From Mesorhizobium mediterraneum (GTDB lineage Bacteria > Pseudomonadota > Alphaproteobacteria > Rhizobiales > Rhizobiaceae), in assembly GCF_002284565.1 (NCBI RefSeq), contig NZ_NPKI01000011.1, positions 476,756 to 540,755 of the forward strand: 64,000 nucleotides of DNA, written 5' to 3'. This document shows positions 32,168 through 41,029 of the stretch, one piece after another. Position 1 is the stretch's first letter; each line of letters opens with the position of its first letter. The translations under genes were made by a program, and so were the position numbers. Under the pieces are notes generated by a model. The model had not been told where the DNA came from and ran no database searches. It saw only the letters and a list, made by a program, of their open reading frames with translations.

Positions 32168-34150
32168 CTATCCCAGCCTTGCCCGTGCCTTCGCCGTCCA
32201 GGCGTTGAACAGCCGGTCGGCGACGATGCCGATGAAGGCGATGGCCAGCCCGGCGACGATGCCGCGGCCGGAATCGGCCTTGGACAGCGCGATGAACACC
32301 TCCTGGCCGAGATCGCGTGTGCCGACCATGGCGCAGATGATGATCATTGCCAGCGCCATCAGGATCGTCTGGTTGACGCCGAGCATGATCTCAGGCAACG
32401 CTAGTGGCAGCTGCACGCGCAGGAACGTCTGGCGCTTGGTGCAGCCCGACACCTTTGCCGCCTCGATCAGTGCCGGCGGCACCTGCCTGAGGCCGTGATT
32501 GGTGTAGCGGATGGCCGGCACCACGGCGAAGGCGACCGTGGCGATCATCGCCGTCACGTCGCCGACGCGGAACAGCATCACCACCGGAATGATGAAGCAG
32601 AACGACGGCAGCACCTGCAGCGTGTCGATGACCGGCGTGACGATCTTCTCGACGCGGTCGCTGCGCGATGCCATCAGCCCGATCGGGATGCCGATCAGGC
32701 AAGCGATGAAGGCCGAGATGCCGCAGAGGTAGACCGTCGCCATGGTTTTTCCCCAGAGACCGGTCACCGCGCAGAAGACGGTCAGCGCGGCGACCAGGGC
32801 GGCCAGGCGCAGGCCGCCGAGCTGGTAGCCGGCAAGGCCAAGCAGGAACACCGCGCCCAGCCATGGAAAGCCTTCGCAGAAGGCGCGCACCGGGTTCAGC
32901 ACGTTGAGAATGAGGGCCACGCGGAACGCTTCGATCGTGTCGAAGAAGTTGATCGTGATCCAGCTCACCGCTGTCTTCCACAGGGGTGCGGTGGTGAAGG
33001 TGATCACCTTCGGCACCGCGGCGAAGGCCGGCACGAACAGGCCAAGCAGCGTCGTGGCCGCAAGGACGGCGATAGCCAGCGTCAGATTGGGGTAGCGCCG
33101 CCAAAAGCTCGGGCTCACCTCCTGATAGACATGGCCTTGCGCGTGATTGCGCGCGATCGCCTGGCTTAGCCGGTCGAGCGCGATTGCCAGTGCCACGATG
33201 GCGAGCCCGGCTTCCATCGCCTCGCCGACCTTCAGCGCCCTGAGCGCCAGCAGCACGTCGTAACCGAGACCGCCGGCGCCGATCATCGAGGCGATAATCA
33301 CCATATTGAGCGCCAGCATGATGACCTGATTGACGCCGACCATTAGCGTTGGACGCGCCGACGGCAAAAGCACGCGCCACAATTTCTGGCGCGCGGTGCA
33401 GCCGGCCATCTCGCTGAAATCGTCGATTTCGGACGGCACCCGCGACAGTCCCAGCATTGTCGCGCGCACCATTGGCGGCGTCGCGAAAATGGCCGTCGCG
33501 ATCATCGCCGAAACCGGGCTGTTGCCGAACAAAAGCAGCATCGGGATCAGATAGGCGAAGGTCGGGATGGTCTGCATCAGATCAAGGGCAGGGGAGATCA
33601 ACAGCCTCTCCGCCCATGGCTTGCGCCACGCCCAGATGCCGACGAACAATCCGGTGACGATGCAGAACGGCACGGCGATGGAGATCAGCCCGAGCGTCAG
33701 CATGGCGCTGGTCCATTGGCCGAACAGCGCAATGTAGAGAAAACAGCCGCCGACCAGCGCGCCGAGCTTCCAGCCGCCGGCGGCGCGTCCGGCCAGGAAT
33801 GCGGCGGCACAGACGCCAACCCACGACAGACGCGGCAGAACGATCATATCCGCACCACGGCCGATCTTGAAATTCTTGGCGAGCAGATTGAGCGCGAAAT
33901 CGAGCGGCACGCTGAGCGCCGCGGTGATCGACCGCGTCAGCCAGGAAAAGTTCGACTTTATCAGGTTCATCAGCGCGCTGACCCAGTCGGCGACGGGAAC
34001 GATTGCGCTGGCCGGATAGTTGACGGCCCATGGCAGCCTGTCCTGCAGTAGGAATACGGCAAGCACGGCGGCGAGGGCGCAGGCCCAGATCGCCAGCCAG
34101 GTCTGAACCGGCCGGGGTCTCGCTGCGCTGGCGCTTGCCGTCACCGTCAT
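32168..34150 (-). CDS. tmoV: TMAO ABC transporter permease, duplicated (glycine betaine type)
   Basis: 660 aa with two complete permease domains in one chain. Each half has an EAA loop: SEMAGCTARQKLWRVLLPSA in the first and EAAKVSGCTKRQTFLRVQL in the second, each followed by a conserved GVNQ helix. This is the ProW/OpuAB family but double-length, so one chain may do the job of the usual homodimer. It overlaps the ATPase gene by ATGA. Gene order SBP-ATPase-permease matches tmoXWV of Ruegeria. The substrate TMAO is inferred from the SBP and the nearby tdm and tmm. Glycine betaine or choline are the alternatives. Confidence 0.87.
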   Translation of the reverse strand: MTVTASASAARPRPVQTWLAIWACALAAVLAVFLLQDRLPWAVNYPASAIVPVADWVSALMNLIKSNFSWLTRSITAALSVPLDFALNLLAKNFKIGRGADMIVLPRLSWVGVCAAAFLAGRAAGGWKLGALVGGCFLYIALFGQWTSAMLTLGLISIAVPFCIVTGLFVGIWAWRKPWAERLLISPALDLMQTIPTFAYLIPMLLLFGNSPVSAMIATAIFATPPMVRATMLGLSRVPSEIDDFSEMAGCTARQKLWRVLLPSARPTLMVGVNQVIMLALNMVIIASMIGAGGLGYDVLLALRALKVGEAMEAGLAIVALAIALDRLSQAIARNHAQGHVYQEVSPSFWRRYPNLTLAIAVLAATTLLGLFVPAFAAVPKVITFTTAPLWKTAVSWITINFFDTIEAFRVALILNVLNPVRAFCEGFPWLGAVFLLGLAGYQLGGLRLAALVAALTVFCAVTGLWGKTMATVYLCGISAFIACLIGIPIGLMASRSDRVEKIVTPVIDTLQVLPSFCFIIPVVMLFRVGDVTAMIATVAFAVVPAIRYTNHGLRQVPPALIEAAKVSGCTKRQTFLRVQLPLALPEIMLGVNQTILMALAMIIICAMVGTRDLGQEVFIALSKADSGRGIVAGLAIAFIGIVADRLFNAWTAKARARLG

Positions 34151-35232
34151 GCGCCGGCCCCATGACGCTCGATGCCTGCCAGAAGATCGATCACCGCTTG
34201 CGGCGTGACCTCGCCGATCGGCTTGCCGGTGCCGTTGACTACCGCGAACGGCTTGCCGGCGGAGACGATGGTTGCCGAAAAACTTGATATCTTGGCATCC
34301 GGCGCAACCGCGCCGCCATGTTCGGTGCCGTCGCAGGCGCGCATCAGGCTTCGCGCCGAGATCACCTTGGCGCGGTCGACGTCGCGGGTGAATTCGGCGA
34401 CATAGTCGGTCGCCGGATTGACCACCAGCTCTTCCGGCGTGCCGATCTGGATGACCTCGCCGTCCTTCATGATGGCGATGCGGTCGGCCAGCCGGATGGC
34501 CTCGTCGAAATCATGGGTGATGAAGACGATGGTCTTGTGCAGCATGGTCTGCAGCCGCATCAGCTCGTCCTGCATCTCGCGGCGGATCAGCGGATCGAGT
34601 GCCGAGAACGGCTCGTCGAGAAACCAGATTTCCGGCTTGGTGGCGAGGCTGCGGGCGATGCCGACCCGCTGCTGCTGGCCGCCGGAAAGCTCACGCGGAT
34701 AGAAATGCTCGCGGCCGCGCAGGCCGACAAGCTCGATCACTTCCCGCGCGCGCTTCTCGCGCGTCGGCCGGTCCTGCCCCTGGATGCCCAGGGGAAAGGC
34801 GATGTTCTCCAGCACGTTCAGATGCGGCAGCAGGGCAAAATTCTGGAACACCATCCCCATGCGGTGACGCCGCAGCTCGATTAGCGCGGCATCGGAGATC
34901 TTCAGCAGATCCTTGCCCTCGAACTCGACCTTGCCATGCGTCGGCTCGACCAGTCGCGACATGCAGCGCACCAGCGTCGACTTGCCGGAGCCGGACAGGC
35001 CCATGATGATGAAAATCTCGCCTTGGCGGATTTCGAGGTCGACGGCGCGCACGGCGCCGACCAGCCCGGCCGCAGCGACGTCCGCCATGCTGGCCTTGCC
35101 GTTGCGTTGGCGGATGAAATTGGCCGCGTTCGCGCCGAACAGCTTCCAGACGTTGCGGCAGGCAAGTTTTACCGGGCGGGCATCGTTTGGCATCCCTGCC
35201 GCGTGCGGCACCTGTTCAGTCGTATCGGCCAT
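34147..35232 (-). CDS. tmoW: TMAO ABC transporter ATP-binding protein
   Basis: 361 aa ProV-like ATPase. Walker A is MGLSGSGKST, the signature is LSGGQQQRVG, Walker B is WFLDEPFSALD and the switch histidine is in VFITHDF. A C-terminal extension of about 80 residues resembles a degenerate CBS/regulatory region. It energises the duplicated permease encoded just downstream (4 bp overlap). It starts 75 bp after the SBP gene, with an intercistronic hairpin between them. Confidence 0.88.
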   Translation of the reverse strand: MADTTEQVPHAAGMPNDARPVKLACRNVWKLFGANAANFIRQRNGKASMADVAAAGLVGAVRAVDLEIRQGEIFIIMGLSGSGKSTLVRCMSRLVEPTHGKVEFEGKDLLKISDAALIELRRHRMGMVFQNFALLPHLNVLENIAFPLGIQGQDRPTREKRAREVIELVGLRGREHFYPRELSGGQQQRVGIARSLATKPEIWFLDEPFSALDPLIRREMQDELMRLQTMLHKTIVFITHDFDEAIRLADRIAIMKDGEVIQIGTPEELVVNPATDYVAEFTRDVDRAKVISARSLMRACDGTEHGGAVAPDAKISSFSATIVSAGKPFAVVNGTGKPIGEVTPQAVIDLLAGIERHGAGA

Positions 35233-35259
35233 GCAGTCGTCCTTCTGGAATATGGGATA

Positions 35260-35287
35260 GAGACCCGGCCATGAATGACCGGGTCTC
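35260..35287. terminator. Intercistronic hairpin between tmoX and tmoW
   Basis: GAGACCCGG (35260-35268) pairs exactly with CCGGGTCTC (35279-35287) around a 10-nt loop, just after the tmoX stop. Hairpins here commonly keep binding-protein mRNA more abundant than that of the membrane components. Confidence 0.6.
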
Positions 35288-35307
35288 GCAGTTTTCCAGT
35301 TGAACGA

Positions 35308-36282
35308 TCACTCGGCCCAGGCTTTCCAGTCGGCTTCGTGGGCGGCGATCCAGGCAGCGGCGACGTCTTCCGGCGTCTTGCCTTCGAGATCGATCTCGCC
35401 GCTCATCTTGTTGAGCTCGTCGGTGTCGACCGTGTAGTTTTTCGCTACCTTGTAGGCGACCGGCCATTTGTCCTTCATGCCGGCCCAGGAATACTTCCAG
35501 ATCTCGCCATGCGGCTTGCCGCAGTCATATTTTGCCTCGGGGTTCACGCCCCATTTCGGATCGTCGTAGCACTCCGCCGTATGGTCGGGGAATTCGATCC
35601 ATTCGCCCTTGTATTTGGCTGGCGCCCAATGTGGCGAATAGACCCACAGCATGATCGGCGCCTTGCGCTGGTAGGCCGATTCCAATTCGGCGAACATCGC
35701 CGCATCGGTACCGGCATGGATGACGGTGAAGGGCAGCTTCAGCGCCGCGGCACGCTCGTCGTCGAAGCCTTCCCATGTCACGGGGCCGCCGAGATAGCGG
35801 CCGTTCGGCGCCGTTTCGGCCGTCGAGAATGCCTCGGCGCATTTCGGGTCCTTCAGCGCCTCCCAGTTCGGCAGGCCCGGGCATTTCTCTTTCATATATT
35901 CGGGATACCACCATTCTTCCTTCGCCTTGGGCCCGAGCTTGCCGAGGCGTTCGGTCTGGCCGGTCGCATCCGACGCCTTCATGGCTTCGCCGGCCGTCGT
36001 GTCCCAGAATTCCATGGCGACAGAGAGATCGCCATTGGTAAGGCCGGTGGTCAGGCTGGAGAGGTAGTCGGCGGTCGGGTACTCGACCGTGTATCCAAGT
36101 TTTTCAAGAATGCCGCCGAGGATCTTTGCGTTCAGATTGACGCTGGTCCAGTCGAATAGCGCGATCTTGATTGGGTCGTTCGATTCCGGCGCCGCAGCCT
36201 GGGCCGAAGGCGTGAGTGCACTTGCCGCGGCAAGTGTTAAGGCTCCCATTGATAGTCTCGAAATCATACTCCGCAGTGACAT
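35308..36282 (-). CDS. tmoX: TMAO-binding periplasmic protein
   Basis: 324 aa type II (glycine betaine-like) binding protein with a signal peptide ending near residue 30 (PSAQAAAP). Aromatic residues suited to a trimethylammonium cage are Trp45, Trp93, Trp124, Trp125, Trp213 and Trp219, in LFDWTSV, MEFWDTT, KEEWWYPEYM and WVYSPHWAP. Cys134 and Cys148 could form a disulfide. The pattern resembles TmoX of roseobacters. AGGAGA lies 8 bp before the ATG. It is the first gene of tmoXWV, with a 449 bp upstream region holding a repeat and A+T-rich promoter-like sequence. Other quaternary amines cannot be excluded from sequence alone. Confidence 0.88.
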   Translation of the reverse strand: MSLRSMISRLSMGALTLAAASALTPSAQAAAPESNDPIKIALFDWTSVNLNAKILGGILEKLGYTVEYPTADYLSSLTTGLTNGDLSVAMEFWDTTAGEAMKASDATGQTERLGKLGPKAKEEWWYPEYMKEKCPGLPNWEALKDPKCAEAFSTAETAPNGRYLGGPVTWEGFDDERAAALKLPFTVIHAGTDAAMFAELESAYQRKAPIMLWVYSPHWAPAKYKGEWIEFPDHTAECYDDPKWGVNPEAKYDCGKPHGEIWKYSWAGMKDKWPVAYKVAKNYTVDTDELNKMSGEIDLEGKTPEDVAAAWIAAHEADWKAWAE

Positions 36283-36632
36283 GCTTGTTCTCCTGTCAAG
36301 CTCTAGTGGAAGTTATCGTTCGTTCCCTTCTTCTCGTCTTTTTTATTGTGTTGGAAAAGCTGGTCGTTGCGCAAGGCCATAGGCACCACATTGCTGCTGG
36401 TGCAGACGGAATGATGCCCAATTCGATGAAAATGTCGTGCGGGACGGGTCGTGTCATGGCTGCCGTGCTGCCGAAGCAGTGATCCGCGGATCGATCGCCG
36501 GTCTTGCGGCGCCCTCATGCTTGCGAGCCATCAAGGTCTCATGATGTCGGCTGTCGGCAGTCGCCGAAGCCATTTTCATGGGATGAAATTATATATACCA
36601 ACGTTCATGTCGCGCAACGAATAATGCGGCCG

Positions 36633-36682
36633 GAGCATCGGACCGAAAAGTGTGAAGCGCTCTTTTGGATAATCCGATGCTC
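36633..36682. repeat. Palindromic repeat in the gap upstream of tmoX
   Basis: GAGCATCGGA ... TCCGATGCTC arms with CGAAAAGTGTGAAGCG inside, nearly the same as the copy at 18468-18516. The rest of the 449 bp gap (36283-36731) contains an A+T-rich stretch near 36580-36605 that may hold promoters; I see no gene in it. Confidence 0.75.
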
Positions 36683-36731
36683 AAGTAAGGAACATTGTGA
36701 AATTCGAACGGGCGCAGCCGTCCGAGTATCC

Positions 36732-37517
36732 TCACGACATGATCAGGCCGCCGTCTACATTGATCGTCTGGCCGGTGATGTAGGCGGCGTCGTTGCTGGC
36801 CAGAAAGCTGACCAGGCCGGAAACGTCCTCGCCGCTGCCAGCGCGGCCCATCGGGATATTCTTCACCCATTCGGCCATCAGCTCGCCGGGCTTGTAGTCG
36901 CCCATCAGCTTGCCCCAAGCCGCGTCGTTATAGGCCCACATATCGGTGTCAATGATACCGGGACAGATCGCGTTGACGGTGATCTTCTCCTTCGCCACTT
37001 CCTTGGCAAGGCTCTGGGTGATGCCGACGACGCCGAATTTCGAGGCCGCATAATGCGGCGTGTAGATGAAGCCCTGCCGCGCCTGGCCGGAGGCGGTATT
37101 GATCAGCCGGCCGCCGTCGCCATGCTTGCGGATGCGCGCGATCGCCTCCTGGCAGCACAGGAACACGCCCTTGGTGTTGACCGCCATCACCTTGTCCCAT
37201 TCGGCCTCGGTCATCACCTCGATCCTGGCGATGGTGATGACGCCGGCATTCTGCACGGAGATGTCGACGCGGCCGAACCGCTGTTCGGCCAGATCGTACA
37301 GGGCCGCGACCTCATCCCTTTTCGTCACGTCCATGCGCAGCGATGCGACCTTGGCGCCTTCAGCCTTCAGTCCGGCAGCGACCTCATCGACGCGCGGGTC
37401 GATAGCGCTGACGACGACTGCCGCGCCCTCCGCCGCGAAGCGCCTGGCCATGGCCGCACCGATGCCGCCGCTGGCGCCCGTGATGACCGCCGTCTTACCC
37501 TGGAATCGCTTCTGCAT
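36732..37517 (-). CDS. Short-chain dehydrogenase/reductase, polyol type
   Basis: 261 aa classical SDR. The NAD-binding motif is TGASGGIG (about 14-21), NAG is at about 90, the catalytic Ser is in NTASGQA and the catalytic Tyr/Lys pair in YAASK. NVDGG near the C-terminus is usual. It oxidises a secondary alcohol, probably a sugar alcohol given the adjacent second SDR and ribose-type importer. The true start is 37517 with GGAGAG before it; the open frame to 38405 only runs antiparallel-shifted through the neighbouring SDR. It lies 8 bp behind the other SDR. Confidence 0.9.
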   Translation of the reverse strand: MQKRFQGKTAVITGASGGIGAAMARRFAAEGAAVVVSAIDPRVDEVAAGLKAEGAKVASLRMDVTKRDEVAALYDLAEQRFGRVDISVQNAGVITIARIEVMTEAEWDKVMAVNTKGVFLCCQEAIARIRKHGDGGRLINTASGQARQGFIYTPHYAASKFGVVGITQSLAKEVAKEKITVNAICPGIIDTDMWAYNDAAWGKLMGDYKPGELMAEWVKNIPMGRAGSGEDVSGLVSFLASNDAAYITGQTINVDGGLIMS

Positions 37518-37525
37518 TTTCTCTC

Positions 37526-38290
37526 CTACCAGCAGACAAAGCCGCCATCGACGATCAGGTCGATGCCGGTGACGAAACTCGAGGCGCGGCTGGCCAGGAA
37601 CACGGTCGGGCCGACCATCTCTTCCGGCGCCGCCATGCGCCCCATTGGCGTATCGCGCTCGAAGATACGGACCTGGTCGGCGACCTCTGGCCGCTTGTTC
37701 ATCGGCGTCAGCGTGTAGCCGGGGCTGACGACGTTGACGCGCAGGCCGCGATCGGCCCACTCCATGGCGAGGCTCTTCGACATGTGGATGACCGCGGCCT
37801 TCGACGAGTTGTAATGCGCCTGGGTCAGGCCGCGGTTGACGATCGAGCCTGACATCGAGGCGATGTTGATGATCGAGCCCTTGCGCCGCGTCAGCATTGC
37901 GCGCGCTTCGGCCTGGCAGGACAGGAACACCCCGCTGACATTGACGTCGTAGAGCTTCTGCCATTTTTCCAGCGACAGCGTCTCGGCCGGCTCGGCCGAG
38001 GCGACGCCGGCATTGTTGACGGCGATGGTCAGCGCGCCGAGCTCCTTCTCCGTGCGTTCGACCGCCGCCGCGAGATCGGCCTCTGAAGTCACCGTGCCGG
38101 TCAGCACCAGCGCCTTGCGGCCGAGTGCCGAAATCCTGTGCGCGGTCTCGTCCAGCCCGCCCTTCGAGGCATGGCCGAAACAGGCGATGTCGGCGCCGGC
38201 TTCGGCCAGGCCTATGGCGATCGCTTGCCCGATGCCGCTGCCGGCGCCGGTGACGAGAGCAACGTCCCCATGAAGATCGAATAGTTTCAT
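37526..38290 (-). CDS. Short-chain dehydrogenase/reductase, KduD-like
   Basis: 254 aa classical SDR with TGAGSGIG, NNAG, catalytic NIASMSGS Ser and YNSSK Tyr/Lys, and an IVDGG tail. The overall look is nearest to 2-dehydro-3-deoxygluconate 5-dehydrogenase and related sugar dehydrogenases. Start 38290 gives the standard SDR N-terminus (LFDLHGDVALVTGAG). The two SDRs form a pair that may interconvert a polyol and a ketose in two steps. A hairpin at 38348-38375 separates them from the ABC transporter genes upstream on the same strand. Confidence 0.9.
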   Translation of the reverse strand: MKLFDLHGDVALVTGAGSGIGQAIAIGLAEAGADIACFGHASKGGLDETAHRISALGRKALVLTGTVTSEADLAAAVERTEKELGALTIAVNNAGVASAEPAETLSLEKWQKLYDVNVSGVFLSCQAEARAMLTRRKGSIINIASMSGSIVNRGLTQAHYNSSKAAVIHMSKSLAMEWADRGLRVNVVSPGYTLTPMNKRPEVADQVRIFERDTPMGRMAAPEEMVGPTVFLASRASSFVTGIDLIVDGGFVCW

Positions 38291-38347
38291 CGTCGGTCCC
38301 TCTGCTCCAACCGCCGGCCTCCTGAAATGCCGTCCTTCGGAAATGAA

Positions 38348-38375
38348 GGGGCGCCAACCCTATTGCTGGCGCCCC
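38348..38375. terminator. Hairpin between ABC transporter operon and SDR pair
   Basis: GGGGCGCCA (38348-38356) pairs exactly with TGGCGCCCC (38367-38375) around a 10-nt loop. It lies after the ABC ATPase stop codon on the minus strand and is followed by TTCATTT, a modest U-tract, so it likely ends or attenuates that transcript. Confidence 0.55.
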
Positions 38376-38447
38376 CGCGCGGTCCGGTGCTTGGGAGGAT
38401 ATCACCTGCTGCGCTTTGTTCCGATTCCCCTATAGCTGGTTCCCGTT

Positions 38448-39956
38448 CTAGCTTGTGGCGAGTTCCATGACGGCGACGTTGCTCGCCTCACTCCGGTCGA
38501 GAATTCCGCGCTGGCGGCCACGGCTCAGCACCAGCACGCGATGCGACAGGCCGAGCACTTCCTCGAGGTCGGAACTCACCACCACCACCGCCATGCCGGA
38601 GCGGGCGAGGTCGGCGATGACATCGTAGATCGCGGCCCGGGCGCCGACATCGATGCCGCGTGTCGGCTCGTCCAGGATGAACACCTTGGGCGGCCGTGAA
38701 ATCCATTTGGCGATAATCACCTTCTGCTGATTGCCGCCGGAAAGCTTGCTGATCGCCTGATTAGGCCGGCCCTTGACGCCGAGCCGGCCAATGCCGGCCT
38801 CGGCGAATTTCTGCACCGCCCTCGGAAACACCCAGCCATTCGGCGCGACATGGTCGAAATTGCCGATCGCCAGATTCTCGCCGATGGTCTGGTCGAGCAC
38901 CACGCCTTGCGCCTTGCGGTCTTCCGGCACTAGCACGACGCCGGCCTTGATCGCCGCCGCCGGACCATTGAGGTGCACCGGTTTGCCGGCGACACGCACC
39001 GACCCCGACGAAATCGGATCGGCGCCGGCAATCGCCCGCACCAGCTCCGTGCGGCCGGCGCCGATCAGCCCGGCGATGCCAAGAATTTCGCCGGTCCGCA
39101 CCGAGAAGCTGACATTCTGAAAGCTGCGTTCCGGCGAGGACAGGTTCTCGACTTCGAGCAACGTCTCGCTGCCCGGTTCCGAGAGCGGCGGGAACATCCG
39201 CTCGACGCTGCGGCCGACCATCTGCTCGACCACCGTGCGCACCGGGATGTCGGCGCGCTCGTGCCGGGCGACGATGCGCCCGTCGCGCATCACCACCACA
39301 CGGTCGGCGATCTCAGCGATCTCGTCCAGCCGGTGGCTGATATAGATGAAGGACATGCCTTCCGCCTTGAGCTTGCGGATCTGCTTGAACAACAGCTCCG
39401 TTTCCTCGCTGCCAAGCGCTGCCGTCGGTTCGTCGAAGATCAGAAGCTCGGCATTGAGCGTCAGCGCTTTTGCGATTTCGACCTGCTGCTGGGCGGCGAT
39501 GCGCAGCGTGCGCACCTTGCGCTCCGGCGAGACATCGAGGCCGAGGCGCCTCAGCTGCGCCGATGCCTGCGCATTCATTGCCGCGCGGTCGATGCGGCCG
39601 CCGCGCATCAACAGGCGCCCGACATAGACGTTCTCGGCGACCGACAGGTCCGGCAGCAGCTTCAATTCCTGGTGGATCATGCCGACGCCGGCGTCGATGG
39701 CCTCGGCGGGAGAGGCGGGGGAATAGGGTTTCCCCCGCCATGTGATGCTGCCGGCATCGGGTTTGGTCGACCCGGCGATGATGTTCGAAACGGTGGACTT
39801 GCCCGCGCCGTTTTCTCCAAGCAGCGCCACGACCTCTCCCGGTCGCACCTCGAAGCTCGCATCGGCCAGGACCTGGACCGGTCCGTAGCTCTTGCAGAGG
39901 CCGCTGACGAAGAGCCCGAGATGCGGGGTCTGCGTATGGCTGGGATCCAAGGACAT
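38448..39956 (-). CDS. Sugar ABC transporter ATPase (RbsA-like, two NBDs)
   Basis: 502 aa with two nucleotide-binding domains, as in RbsA/XylG. The first has Walker A GENGAGKST and Walker B LLIFDEPTAAL. The second has the signature LSGGNQQKVIIAKW and FILDEPTRGID. The second Walker A is degenerate (GLIGAGRTEL), which is normal for this family. It energises uptake of a monosaccharide or polyol with the permease and SBP encoded upstream. It starts 17 bp after the SBP gene. Confidence 0.92.
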   Translation of the reverse strand: MSLDPSHTQTPHLGLFVSGLCKSYGPVQVLADASFEVRPGEVVALLGENGAGKSTVSNIIAGSTKPDAGSITWRGKPYSPASPAEAIDAGVGMIHQELKLLPDLSVAENVYVGRLLMRGGRIDRAAMNAQASAQLRRLGLDVSPERKVRTLRIAAQQQVEIAKALTLNAELLIFDEPTAALGSEETELLFKQIRKLKAEGMSFIYISHRLDEIAEIADRVVVMRDGRIVARHERADIPVRTVVEQMVGRSVERMFPPLSEPGSETLLEVENLSSPERSFQNVSFSVRTGEILGIAGLIGAGRTELVRAIAGADPISSGSVRVAGKPVHLNGPAAAIKAGVVLVPEDRKAQGVVLDQTIGENLAIGNFDHVAPNGWVFPRAVQKFAEAGIGRLGVKGRPNQAISKLSGGNQQKVIIAKWISRPPKVFILDEPTRGIDVGARAAIYDVIADLARSGMAVVVVSSDLEEVLGLSHRVLVLSRGRQRGILDRSEASNVAVMELATS

Positions 39957-39973
39957 CGTTCCGCTACCGATTG

Positions 39974-40912
39974 TCAGGGATGCTTGGCGATGAACTGCTC
40001 GACATTGTCCTTGGTGGTCAGCGTCGCGTCCTGCAGCTGTTCTGCGGGAACGGTTTCGCCGGCCACCAGCTTGATCGCCGCATCGACGGCAAGCCGGCCC
40101 ATGCCTTGCGTCTGCTGCGTTGCGGTCACGTCGAAGACGCCGCCTTTCAGTGCCTTGAGCGCCGCCACGTCACCGTCGAAGCCGGCAACCCAGACCTTGT
40201 GGCCGGGATTGGCGACCTTGACCGCCTGCGCCGCACCGAGCGCCAGCGCGTCGGCCTGGCCGATGACGATCGACACGTCGGGATGCGACTGCAGCAGATC
40301 CTGCGTCAGCTTGAAACCTTCGTCCTGGTGCCAGCCTTCGCTCCACAGCTCGCCGACCACCTTGATGTCGGGATAGGCGCTCAGCGCTTCGCCGCAGCCC
40401 TTCGACCGGTCGACCTCGGGCGTCGTGCCTTTCTGGCCATGGATGATGATCAACTCGCCCTTGCCGCCGGCCTGCTTGGCGATGTAGTCGCAAACCGCCT
40501 TGGCCGATGCCACGCTGTTGGTGGCGATGAAGGTGTCGCCGGGCGCGCCGTCGGCGTTGCGGTCGACATTGATGACCGGGATGCCTGCAGCCTTGGCCGT
40601 CTTGGTCGGCACGGTGGCGGCGGTAGCGCCGGCCGGGATGTAGATCAGCGCATCGATATTTTGCGTGATCAGATCCTGCACCTGGCTGACCTGGGTCGCC
40701 GAATCGCCCTTGGCGTCGACGGTGACGATTTCGATGCCCTTTTCCTTGCCGTAGGCTTCGACGGACTGCTTGATCTGGTTGAAGAAGTCGGCCTGTAGAT
40801 TGGCGACGGCAAGGCCAAGCTTCTTGGCCTCCTTGGCCGAGGCCATGTCGGACAATCCGAGCAGCGGAATGACGGCCGCGGCAGCAAGCAGCAATGAACG
40901 TTTGGTCAGCAT
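39974..40912 (-). CDS. Sugar-binding periplasmic protein (ribose/LacI-type fold)
   Basis: 312 aa with a signal peptide (MLTKRSLLLAAAAVIPLLG...MASAKEA). It is the two-lobed type I SBP of the RbsB/XylF class, with INVDRNADG and GFDGDVAALKAL marking the ligand cleft. The start at 40912 follows GGAGGAAA; the longer frame has no signal-peptide look. The position permease-SBP-ATPase (in transcription order) is unusual only in that the permease comes first. The sugar is unknown; the SDR pair and FGGY kinase nearby suggest a polyol or pentose. Confidence 0.9.
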   Translation of the reverse strand: MLTKRSLLLAAAAVIPLLGLSDMASAKEAKKLGLAVANLQADFFNQIKQSVEAYGKEKGIEIVTVDAKGDSATQVSQVQDLITQNIDALIYIPAGATAATVPTKTAKAAGIPVINVDRNADGAPGDTFIATNSVASAKAVCDYIAKQAGGKGELIIIHGQKGTTPEVDRSKGCGEALSAYPDIKVVGELWSEGWHQDEGFKLTQDLLQSHPDVSIVIGQADALALGAAQAVKVANPGHKVWVAGFDGDVAALKALKGGVFDVTATQQTQGMGRLAVDAAIKLVAGETVPAEQLQDATLTTKDNVEQFIAKHP

Positions 40913-41003
40913 GTGTTTCCTCCGTTGATGTTCAAATCTGTTCTGCCGGCGCATCACGGCGCCCTTGGCCGAACAACTCCCAGTTCGGATCAACCGATCC
41001 GTT

Positions 41004-41025
41004 TTCGCCCGGACACCCGGGCGAA
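41004..41025. terminator. Intercistronic hairpin between permease and SBP genes
   Basis: TTCGCCCGG (41004-41012) pairs exactly with CCGGGCGAA (41017-41025) around a 4-nt loop, 4 bp after the permease stop. It probably protects or sets the level of the SBP message. Confidence 0.55.
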
Positions 41026-41029
41026 TTCT

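Noticed and set aside
36732..38405. 557-residue reading of the SDR gene, as if a fusion protein
   Set aside because: Its N-terminal half is an out-of-frame reading of the neighbouring SDR gene; the real start at 37517 has a ribosome-binding site and standard SDR N-terminus.
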